Of a DNA stretch of 64,000 bases, positions 57,120 through 64,000 are shown one piece after another (the stretch's first letter is position 1; each line of letters opens with the position of its first letter). Position numbers and translations under genes: made by a program. The notes under the pieces were generated by a model that saw only the letters and a program-made list of their open reading frames with translations, ran no database searches and had not been told where the DNA came from. Location: contig NZ_PDVP01000004.1 in NCBI RefSeq assembly GCF_002727065.1, positions 186,001 through 250,000 of the forward strand, in the 5' to 3' direction. The stretch is from Zhengella mangrovi (GTDB taxonomy: Bacteria; Pseudomonadota; Alphaproteobacteria; Rhizobiales; Rhizobiaceae).

Positions 57120-57121
57120 AG

Positions 57122-57916
57122 CTAGTTTCCCTCCAGGACAATCGCCGACATCTGGCGGCCGTAATCAGGTTCGCCGCGGTGGGTCTTGCGGCGATAGGAA
57201 TAGAAGTCGTGTTCGCGGTCATACGTGCAATGGCCCGTCATGGAGGCCTGCACGCCAGCCTTCATCAGGCGGTCAACCGTGTAACCCTGCAGGTCGAACA
57301 TGGCGTGCCCGGGCCGTGATGACGGCCCGAACCAGCGGGCGTTGCCGGGATCGGCCGCGGTGAAGCGTTCGACGAACTCCGGCCCGACCTCGTAGGCATG
57401 GCGGCTGATCGAGGGCCCCAGAACCGCGACGATGTCGTCCCTGCGGGCACCAAGGGTTTCCATGGCGCCGACCGTGTTTTCCAGGACACCGTCCAGCGCT
57501 CCTTTCCATCCGGCGTGGGCGGCGGCGATCACCCGGGCCTTCGGATCGGCAAACAGGATCGGTCCGCAATCCGCGGTCACCACCGCGATGGCAAGCCCCG
57601 GCGTGGCGGTCACGATGCCGTCGGCGCGCGGGCGATCGCCCTCGAACGGCCGGTCAACGGTGACCACGTCGGGCGAATGGACCTGCCAGGGCGATACCAG
57701 GTGGGCTTCGGCCACGCCGAGGTGAGCGGCCACGCGTGACCGGTTCTCGACGACGGCGGCCCGCTCATCATCGGAGCCCAGGCCAACGTTGAGCCCGGCG
57801 TAGATGCCACCGGATACCCCACCTGCGCGTGTGAAGAAGCCGTGCCGGATTCCCGAACCGGCAACATCCGTCAACGGGTCGGCCGTGACCGGTTCCGGTT
57901 TCAATGCCCTCGTCAT
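57122..57916 (-). CDS. pgeF: Peptidoglycan editing factor PgeF (YfiH laccase family)
   Basis: 264 residues. The metal-binding motifs are visible: [36 protein letters not shown] and [15 protein letters not shown]. PgeF (YfiH) is a purine-nucleoside phosphorylase/deaminase-type enzyme that also removes misincorporated L-Ser from muropeptide precursors. Followed immediately by the creatinase-like gene. Divergent to selO. Confidence 0.9.
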   Translation of the reverse strand: MTRALKPEPVTADPLTDVAGSGIRHGFFTRAGGVSGGIYAGLNVGLGSDDERAAVVENRSRVAAHLGVAEAHLVSPWQVHSPDVVTVDRPFEGDRPRADGIVTATPGLAIAVVTADCGPILFADPKARVIAAAHAGWKGALDGVLENTVGAMETLGARRDDIVAVLGPSISRHAYEVGPEFVERFTAADPGNARWFGPSSRPGHAMFDLQGYTVDRLMKAGVQASMTGHCTYDREHDFYSYRRKTHRGEPDYGRQMSAIVLEGN

Positions 57917-58036
57917 GCGAATCCTGGTTGTGTCCTCGTTCGGGTGAATGTTGGGCCACGGGCAGGGCCAAAGTCAATGCGCCGAATCCGGCCTCACCCC
58001 TTTCCCGGCGGCGCCGGTCATCCTATTTTCCGTGAC

Positions 58037-59512
58037 ATGACCATCGCCTTCGACAATTCCTACGGGCGCCTGCCCGACCGCTTCTATGCCAGGCTTGATC
58101 CGGTGCCCGTCGGGCAGCCGAGCCTGATCGCGCTGAACAGGCCGTTGGCTGCGGATCTCGGCCTGGACGTGGACATGCTGGCTTCGGCGGAGGGGGTCGC
58201 CATGCTCGCCGGCAATCGCGTGCCGGACGGCGCGCTGCCGCTGGCCCAAGCCTATGCTGGTCACCAGTTCGGCGGCTTCGTCCCGCAACTTGGTGACGGC
58301 CGCGCCATCCTGCTCGGCGAGGTGATCGGCCGCGACGGCCTGCGCCGGGACATCCAGTTGAAGGGCTCCGGGCGGACACCATTTTCCCGGGGCGGCGACG
58401 GCCGCGCGTGGCTCGGCCCGGTGCTGCGGGAGTATATCGTGTCGGAAGCGATGCATGCGCTGGGCATTCCCACCACGCGGGCGCTGGCGGCGGTGGCAAG
58501 CGGCGAGCCGGTGGTCCGGGAAACCGTCCTGCCCGGCGCCGTGTTCACGCGCGTTGCCTCCAGCCACATCCGCGTCGGCACGTTCCAGTATTTCGCTGCC
58601 CGGCGGGATGGCGAGGCACTGCGGTTGCTGGTCGATCATGCGCTGGCACGCCATTACCCGGATCGCATGGAAGCGGAAAACCGGCCGCTGGCGCTCCTCG
58701 ACGCGGTCGCAGCGGCACAGGCGCGGCTGATCGCCGAGTGGATGCGGGTCGGCTTCATCCATGGCGTGATGAACACCGACAACATGCTGGTTTCGGGCGA
58801 GACGATCGACTACGGGCCATGCGCGTTCATGGATGCCTATCATCCACGCACGGTCTATTCCTCGATCGACCGGCAGGGGCGGTATGCCTTCGTCAACCAG
58901 CCGGGCATCGCGCAGTGGAACCTGGCACAACTGGCGACCGCGCTGCTGCCGGTGATCGCCGGTGACACGGACAAGGCTGTGGAGAAGGCGCAGGCGGTCG
59001 TCGACGGGTTCGCGGACCGGTTCAATGCGGCCATGGGCGGGGTGCTTCATGCCAAGCTTGGGCTCGAGAGGAGCGAGGACGACGATGACGCCCTTGCCCG
59101 CGATCTGCTGACCGCCATGGCGGACAACGAGGCTGACCATACCAACCTGTTCCGCGCGCTGTCGGACCTGCCGGCAAACGGCGGTCCGCAGACGGACGAA
59201 GCGGCGCGGTCGCTGTTCGTCGATCCCGCAGCCTTCGACCGCTGGGCTGGGAAATGGCGTGCGCGGCTCGAACGGGAAGGGCGCAGCGATGAGCAGAGGA
59301 CTGCGGCAATGAAGGCGGCCAATCCGGCTTTCATCCCGCGCAACCACCGCATCGAGGCGGTGATCGCCGCGGCACTCGACGGCGACCTGGCGCCTTTTCA
59401 TGACCTGAACGCGGTGCTGGCGCGGCCCTATGCCGACCAGCCGGACCACGCCGGCTATGCCAGTCCGCCGCAGGCGCACGAGGTTGTGCAGGCGACGTTC
59501 TGCGGAACCTGA
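58037..59512 (+). CDS. selO: Protein adenylyltransferase SelO (YdiU)
   Basis: 491 residues of the pseudokinase-fold SelO family, which transfers AMP from ATP to Ser, Thr or Tyr of target proteins, with a role in redox homeostasis. [83 protein letters not shown] and [11 protein letters not shown] are the family's conserved blocks. Bacterial members have no selenocysteine; this one ends with Cys in FCGT. The start is the ATG where family similarity begins. Confidence 0.95.
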   Translation: MTIAFDNSYGRLPDRFYARLDPVPVGQPSLIALNRPLAADLGLDVDMLASAEGVAMLAGNRVPDGALPLAQAYAGHQFGGFVPQLGDGRAILLGEVIGRDGLRRDIQLKGSGRTPFSRGGDGRAWLGPVLREYIVSEAMHALGIPTTRALAAVASGEPVVRETVLPGAVFTRVASSHIRVGTFQYFAARRDGEALRLLVDHALARHYPDRMEAENRPLALLDAVAAAQARLIAEWMRVGFIHGVMNTDNMLVSGETIDYGPCAFMDAYHPRTVYSSIDRQGRYAFVNQPGIAQWNLAQLATALLPVIAGDTDKAVEKAQAVVDGFADRFNAAMGGVLHAKLGLERSEDDDDALARDLLTAMADNEADHTNLFRALSDLPANGGPQTDEAARSLFVDPAAFDRWAGKWRARLEREGRSDEQRTAAMKAANPAFIPRNHRIEAVIAAALDGDLAPFHDLNAVLARPYADQPDHAGYASPPQAHEVVQATFCGT

Positions 59513-59558
59513 TCCTTTCGTCCGCAGCCGGCCGCGCCATGGCATTTATCGGCGTTCG

Positions 59559-59600
59559 TTGACACGCATCAACGCCGCTGATGCCCGCGTTGCATATTCT
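59559..59600 (+). promoter_or_regulatory. FNR/DNR-type class II promoter of the ankyrin-hydrolase gene
   Basis: TTGAC-ACGC-ATCAA (59559-59572) matches TTGAy-N4-rTCAA perfectly; TATTCT (59595-59600) follows after 22 bases, the classical class II spacing. Confidence 0.65.
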
Positions 59601-59690
59601 TGCCGCTTCATCGGCCTTCCGGCAGCGCTCCCGCATGCCCCGGAGACGCTGCAAAGGTTGCACGCAACGTGAACGCAGGGAGAAAGCCGG

Positions 59691-61280
59691 ATGACATTCC
59701 TTTCAAGGATCCTCGCCATCGCACTGGTGTGCCTGTTCCCGACCGTGGGGCCTGCCGCCTCGCAAAGCCTCCATGCCGCCATCCTGCAGGGCCATGCGGA
59801 CGAGGTTCGCCGGATGCTCGACAGCGGCAGCGATATCAACAGTGCCGATGCCTATGGCTCGACGCCGCTGACGGTCGCGGCGACCTTCGGGCGCACCGAA
59901 ATTGCGCGGATGCTGATCGCGGCGGGCGCGAATCTCGAGGCGACCGACGGCCAGGGATCCGCGCCGCTTCACATCGCGGCTTTCCTCGGACGGACGGAGA
60001 TCGTGACCGCGCTGCTTGCCGGCGGCGCTGACCGGTACCAGCGCAACGGCGACGGCTCCTCGGCTCTCGACATCGCGGCAGCGGATTTCGATGACGACCT
60101 GCCGGTCTACGCGGGTCTCGGCAATGCCCTGAAGCCGCTGGGTCTGGTCCTCGACCTGCCGCGTATCCGCGCGGCCCGGCAGACGATTGCCGCGATGCTC
60201 GCACCGACGTCCGAGATGCTGGCGGACGTCCGGTTCGACCCGGTCGTGCGGGCAGGGGACTGGCCCGTCGCCAGCCCGCAAGAGGCCGGGCTGGACCGGC
60301 AGGCCATGGCCGCGCTTTACCTCGAGGCCTCTCATCTCGCCAATCTCTGGGGCCTGTTGGTGATCCGGGACGGTACGCTCGTCGGAGAGGCTTATTTCCA
60401 CGAGGGCGGCATCGAGCAGGCGTCAACCCGCCATTCGATCACCAAGAGTTTCCTGTCAGCGCTCTACGGGATCGCGGTCGAAAAGGGCTGTGCTCCCGAC
60501 CTGGACGCGCCCCTGCTGTCGCAGTTTCCGGAGATGACGGACGCCGTGCGCGACGACCGCAAGCGGGCGATCACGTTCCGGCAGATGCTAAAGATGCGGG
60601 CGGGATTTCCCATGGAGATCAATTCGCCACAGCATCACGACGCGCTGTTCATGAGCGGGAAATGGAACTGGATTGGCCACATCGCCGATTTCCCGCTGCT
60701 GGGCGATCCGGGGACGCGGTTCGGCTATTCCAACCTGACCTCGCAGCTCCTCGCCATCGCGCTGGCCCGCGCCTGCGACACCGACCTGGAACCCTTTGCC
60801 AGGCAGAACCTGTTCGAGCCGATCGGCGCGACCCTGGCGAACTGGACGAAGGGGCCGCTCGGCTACCGCATCGGTTGGGGGGAAATGTCGATCCCGGCGC
60901 GCAGCATGGCACGCTTCGGGCAGTTGTACCTAGACGGCGGGACCTGGAAATCCCGGCAGGTGGTCCCGGCCGACTGGGTCAGGTCCTCGCTTGCAAGCTA
61001 CACGCAGAACGCCTGGACTACCCCGAAGCTCGGCCGCTACCTCCGGGACATCGGCTACGGTTACCAGTGGTGGTCGGCGCGGGCGGGGCAGCAGGACATC
61101 CATTTCGCCTGGGGCCATGGCGGGCAACTGATCGCGCTCGTGCCGGCGCTCGGCATGGTCGTCGTCACGACCGCCGATCCGCAACTCGGCCTCGATCCGA
61201 TCCGCGATCCGGGCTGGGAACGCGAACTCGCCATCATCAACGTGGTCGGACATTACATCAGCGGCCTGCCCAAAGGCTGA
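59691..61280 (+). CDS. Periplasmic ankyrin-repeat / class C beta-lactamase-type serine hydrolase fusion
   Basis: 529 residues. A signal peptide (residues ~1-24) is followed by about four ankyrin repeats to ~residue 145 (GSTPLTVAATFGRTEIARMLIAAGANLEATDGQGSAPLHIAAFLGRTEIVTALLAGG). From ~residue 190 there is a beta-lactamase/esterase class C domain: catalytic S-I-T-K in RHSITKSF, then YSN, and HGG near the C-terminus for the KTG-like third motif. This is an unusual combination; ankyrin repeats in the periplasm suggest that it docks onto a protein. It may act on a peptide, ester or amide; resistance is not implied. A FNR-type promoter lies upstream. Confidence 0.83.
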   Translation: MTFLSRILAIALVCLFPTVGPAASQSLHAAILQGHADEVRRMLDSGSDINSADAYGSTPLTVAATFGRTEIARMLIAAGANLEATDGQGSAPLHIAAFLGRTEIVTALLAGGADRYQRNGDGSSALDIAAADFDDDLPVYAGLGNALKPLGLVLDLPRIRAARQTIAAMLAPTSEMLADVRFDPVVRAGDWPVASPQEAGLDRQAMAALYLEASHLANLWGLLVIRDGTLVGEAYFHEGGIEQASTRHSITKSFLSALYGIAVEKGCAPDLDAPLLSQFPEMTDAVRDDRKRAITFRQMLKMRAGFPMEINSPQHHDALFMSGKWNWIGHIADFPLLGDPGTRFGYSNLTSQLLAIALARACDTDLEPFARQNLFEPIGATLANWTKGPLGYRIGWGEMSIPARSMARFGQLYLDGGTWKSRQVVPADWVRSSLASYTQNAWTTPKLGRYLRDIGYGYQWWSARAGQQDIHFAWGHGGQLIALVPALGMVVVTTADPQLGLDPIRDPGWERELAIINVVGHYISGLPKG

Positions 61281-61297
61281 GCGCCCGGGCGGCTTCA

Positions 61298-61338
61298 TTG
61301 ATACCCGTCAACGCCAACCGTATGCATTCGAATATCCT
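61298..61338 (+). promoter_or_regulatory. FNR/DNR-type class II promoter of the cytochrome c gene
   Basis: TTGAT-ACCC-GTCAA (61298-61311) matches the FNR/DNR consensus and TATCCT (61333-61338) follows after 21 bases. The cytochrome ATG is 28 bases further on. Confidence 0.65.
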
Positions 61339-61365
61339 GAATTCTCAATCAAAGGAGGATCTGGA

Positions 61366-61773
61366 ATGCGTGCGATTCATCTTGTGACGGCTCTTGGATT
61401 CTGCCTGGCGACCGGGTCGGCATGGGCGGCGGATTCGGCCTTCGGCATCACGGATACCGAATACCGCCTGTCGTGCGCCAGTTGCCATGGCATCGAAGGC
61501 AAGGGCGACGGGCCGGTGGCGCAATATCTCAAGATTGCTCCCGCCGACCTGACGCAGATTTCCAAGAACAATGGCGGCGATTTCCCGTTCATCCGGGTCA
61601 TGGAGGTCATTGACGGGCGCGGCGTGGTGGCCGGTCACGGCACCCGCGACATGCCTGTGTGGGGCGACCGTTTCACCATGGCATCCGACAAGGAAGGCTT
61701 CGAGCGGGATCTCGCGGTGCGCTCACGCGTCCTCGAACTGATGTTCTTCGTCCTGTCAATCCAGCAGAAATAG
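61366..61773 (+). CDS. Periplasmic cytochrome c (FNR-box controlled)
   Basis: 135 residues. Signal peptide (~residues 1-21), haem motif C37-A-S-C40-H41 and likely Met ligand M96 (DMPVWGD). GDGPVAQYLKIAPADLTQI is typical of class I monohaem cytochromes that serve oxidases or nitrogen-oxide reductases. It follows the ankyrin-hydrolase gene on the same strand but has its own FNR-type promoter in the 85-base gap. Confidence 0.88.
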   Translation: MRAIHLVTALGFCLATGSAWAADSAFGITDTEYRLSCASCHGIEGKGDGPVAQYLKIAPADLTQISKNNGGDFPFIRVMEVIDGRGVVAGHGTRDMPVWGDRFTMASDKEGFERDLAVRSRVLELMFFVLSIQQK

Positions 61774-61803
61774 GCAGGCCAGCGCGGCGGCGCCCCGTTC
61801 CCC

Positions 61804-63204
61804 TCAGGCAGGCAGCTTGATGATGGCGCGGAGGCCGCCCAGCGGGCTGTCGTCGAGGGTGATGTCGCCGCCATGGCTGCGCGCGATGTCGCGTGCGATC
61901 GACAGGCCGAGCCCGGTGCCGCTGGCATCCTGGTTGCGGGCCTCGTCGAGGCGGAAGAAGGGCTTGAAGACGTCTTCCCGGCGATCGGCCGGGATGCCCG
62001 GGCCGTCGTCGTCCACCATGATCGTCAGCGTGCGGGCCGCGTGAACGGCCGTCGCCTCGACCTTGCCTGCGTGGCGAAACGCATTGGTCGTCAGGTTGCT
62101 GACAAGGCGGGAAAAGGCCGTTGGCTTGACCGTGATCAGCGGATTGCCACGGATCCTCGTTTCAAGCACGCGCTTGCGAAGGCGTGCCTCCTCTTCCAGC
62201 TTGGCGAAGAAAGGCGCGAGATCGAACTCGCCCGCTTCCTCGGCCGTGTCGCCGCGGGCGAAGGCCATGTAGCCTTCCAGCATGGACTGCATATCCGCCA
62301 CGTCCTGCTCCATGGCGGTCACGTCCATCTTGCGCGATGCGATGGCCAGTTGCAGCCTGAAACGGGTCAGGATGGTGCGCAGGTCGTGACTGACGCCGTT
62401 GAGCATGGCGGTGCGCTGCTCGATCTGGCGCTCGATGCGCTCGCGCATCAGGATGAAGGCGAGGCCGGCGCGGCGCACTTCCTCGGCGCCGCGAGGCTGG
62501 AAGTTGGCCGGCATGGGACGGCCCTTGCCGAAGCCTTCCGCCGCCTCGGCAAGCTGCTGGATCGGGCGGATCTGGTTGCGCAGGAAGAGAACCGCGATGA
62601 AGAGAAGCACCAGCGAGGTACCGACCATCCAGAGCAGGAAGATGTGTGTATTGGATGCGTAGGCCTGGCTGCGCCGGGCGAAGACACGCAGGACCTGGTT
62701 CTCGAGCTGGATACGGATTTCCACCACGTTGGAATTGCCGACCGTATCGATCCAGAACGGGCGGTTGATCCGCTTGGTGATCTCCTCGGAGAGAATGGTG
62801 TCGAGGATGGAAAAGAACGGCTTGGGGCCGGGAGCCGGGAGCGGGTCGGGCGGCAGCAGGTCGGCCTTCAGTTGCAGCCGCTCCTGGGCGATGCGGATCG
62901 CCTGGGCATGATCCTTTTCCGGCCAGGTCTCGATCATGTCGATAATGGCGGCGATATCACGCGTGACGGCCTGGGAGAGGCGCTGGGTCACCGTCTGCCA
63001 GTGGCGTTCCATGAAGACGAAGGCAATCACCGACTGAAGCAGGATCATCGGGGCGATGACGATGATGAGCGATCGGGCGTAGAGCCGCTTCGGCATGCGC
63101 CGGGACACCTGGCGCCAGAAGTGGCGCCAGCGGTCGCGAACGCTCCGCAGCCCCGGAAACCGGACCGTTGCCTCGTCCTTTCCTGCCGTACCGTCGCTGC
63201 TCAT
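61804..63204 (-). CDS. EnvZ-like sensor histidine kinase
   Basis: 466 residues with a membrane helix near residue ~50, a periplasmic domain of about 100 residues, a second helix near ~205 and a HAMP region. The H-box is H273 in GVSHDLRTILTRF; note Ile where most kinases have Pro. The N box (NLTTNAF), DDDGPGIP and GTGLGLSIARDI follow. The wording matches the EnvZ-like kinase partner of the OmpR-type regulator typical of Rhizobiales. It follows the regulator gene and is presumably its partner. An in-frame GTG 18 codons upstream is an alternative start. Confidence 0.88.
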   Translation of the reverse strand: MSSDGTAGKDEATVRFPGLRSVRDRWRHFWRQVSRRMPKRLYARSLIIVIAPMILLQSVIAFVFMERHWQTVTQRLSQAVTRDIAAIIDMIETWPEKDHAQAIRIAQERLQLKADLLPPDPLPAPGPKPFFSILDTILSEEITKRINRPFWIDTVGNSNVVEIRIQLENQVLRVFARRSQAYASNTHIFLLWMVGTSLVLLFIAVLFLRNQIRPIQQLAEAAEGFGKGRPMPANFQPRGAEEVRRAGLAFILMRERIERQIEQRTAMLNGVSHDLRTILTRFRLQLAIASRKMDVTAMEQDVADMQSMLEGYMAFARGDTAEEAGEFDLAPFFAKLEEEARLRKRVLETRIRGNPLITVKPTAFSRLVSNLTTNAFRHAGKVEATAVHAARTLTIMVDDDGPGIPADRREDVFKPFFRLDEARNQDASGTGLGLSIARDIARSHGGDITLDDSPLGGLRAIIKLPA

Positions 63205-63291
63205 GCCCCTATCCGTGCCCGCGGTGTGCTGTCCGTCGTCCTGCCAAGGGGATAGCACACGAGAAGCGGATTTGCGCAGACCCGGTCGGCA

Positions 63292-63987
63292 TCAATCCAC
63301 CGACAGGCGATAGCCGAGCCCGCGCACCGTCTGGAGCCAGACCGGGTTGGCAGGGTCTTTCTCGATCTTGCGCCTGAGGCGGTTGATCTGCACGTCGACG
63401 GTGCGCTCGCCGACGTCGGTGCTGCTGCCGGTCAACTCGTGCCGGGCAATGGTCTCTCCCGGCCGTTCGGCGAACAGGCACAGGATATCCTGTTCGCGAT
63501 CGGTCAGCCGGATGCTCTCCGTCCCCTTCTTCAACTCGCGCCTGGCGATCGAGAAAGCGTAGGGACCGAACACGATCATCTCCGGCTTGAGTTGCGGCGG
63601 CGGCGCGCCACGGCGCAGGATGTTGTTGATGCGAAGGACCAGTTCGCGCGGCTCGAACGGCTTGGCGAGGTAGTCGTCCGCCCCGGCCTCGAGGCCGGCG
63701 ATGCGGTTTCCCGTTTCTGACAGGGCGGTCAGCATGAGGATGGGCACGTCCTTCGTGGCGCGCAGGCCACGCGTGAGGTCGACGCCATTCTCGCCGGGCA
63801 TCATGACATCGACGATCAGCAGATCGAAGTCGAGACCTTCGAGACGGCGGCGGGCCTCGGCGGCGGTGGCGGCCGTGGTCACGCGCATGCCCTCGGCGGT
63901 GAGGAACTGTTCCAGCAGGGAACGGATGCGGGTGTCGTCGTCAACCACAAGCAGGTGCGGCGCATCGTCGGGCAGGAGCCCGTTCAT
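63292..63987 (-). CDS. OmpR-family response regulator
   Basis: 231 residues, complete. Receiver domain with D16-D17-D18 and phospho-acceptor Asp60 (LIVDVMMPGENG), then an OmpR/PhoB winged helix (ERTVDVQINRLRRKIEKDPANPVWLQTVRGLGYRL). It is the partner of the EnvZ-like kinase directly downstream, with an 87-base gap. The window ends 13 bases beyond its start codon, so its promoter is not included. Confidence 0.93.
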   Translation of the reverse strand: MNGLLPDDAPHLLVVDDDTRIRSLLEQFLTAEGMRVTTAATAAEARRRLEGLDFDLLIVDVMMPGENGVDLTRGLRATKDVPILMLTALSETGNRIAGLEAGADDYLAKPFEPRELVLRINNILRRGAPPPQLKPEMIVFGPYAFSIARRELKKGTESIRLTDREQDILCLFAERPGETIARHELTGSSTDVGERTVDVQINRLRRKIEKDPANPVWLQTVRGLGYRLSVD

Positions 63988-64000
63988 GGTCTCGTCTTGT

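Overview
The window is a GC-rich, gene-dense piece of chromosome from an alphaproteobacterium, most likely a member of the Hyphomicrobiales (Rhizobiales). The evidence is the glutamine-amidotransferase end of what looks like a fused TrpE(G), a cytochrome bc1 operon (petABC) next to trmL and apt, a LeuA of the long class with an upstream leucine-rich leader peptide, an EnvZ-like kinase with the HDLRTILTR H-box, and copies of a short dispersed repeat of a type seen in rhizobial intergenic DNA. I see no tRNA, rRNA, CRISPR array, prophage or insertion sequence. Nearly everything reads as core or lineage-specific chromosomal genes.

Layout. 1-4.7 kb: end of trpE(G), a small periplasmic cytochrome c, a membrane-anchored spermidine-synthase-like protein, a CDF metal exporter, an exported unknown and a DsbA/FrnE-like oxidoreductase. 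4.75-6.8 kb: leuA behind a promoter, a probably leaderless 33-codon Leu-rich leader ORF and a strong hairpin, i.e. a ribosome-mediated attenuator. 6.8-15.2 kb: a TPR membrane protein, alpha/beta hydrolase, phosphoesterase, NUDIX, glutathionyl-hydroquinone reductase, GNAT, an SDR lacking its catalytic lysine, and a YghU-type GST. 15.5-19.3 kb: a signalling operon (periplasmic SUOX-fold protein, hybrid kinase, HD-GYP response regulator). 19.3-26.1 kb: a MoxR / DUF58 / BatA-DUF4159 / large membrane protein operon on the minus strand. 26.3-28.8 kb: DUF1285, NUDIX CoA pyrophosphatase and CCA-adding enzyme, coupled by 4-base overlaps.

28.8-33.6 kb: DUF1059, hemF, a small unknown, a cytochrome c with a Met/Gly-rich tail, an MttB-family methyltransferase, and a divergent soxR/VOC pair sharing a clear SoxR operator. 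33.6-42.4 kb: trmL, two tandem ABC half-exporters with an ATP-grasp ligase and a small protein, then petABC and a rho-independent terminator. 42.5-48.8 kb: apt, GNAT, two MaoC proteins, a Crp/Fnr regulator with a DUF2892 protein, DUF2934, an APC permease and DUF599. 48.8-58 kb: ychF, pth, rplY, chrA, prs, a lipoprotein, a creatinase-like M24 protein and pgeF. 58-64 kb: selO, a periplasmic ankyrin-serine hydrolase fusion, another cytochrome c, and an EnvZ/OmpR-like two-component pair.

The most interesting cross-cutting signal is regulatory. FNR/DNR-type boxes (TTGAy-N4-rTCAA) lie upstream of the ankyrin-hydrolase, of the cytochrome c next to it and of the Met-tailed cytochrome c, with a one-mismatch version before the DUF1059 gene. 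Three of the four have a -10-like hexamer 21-22 bases downstream, as in class II FNR promoters. This points to a small oxygen- or NO-responsive regulon spread over the window.
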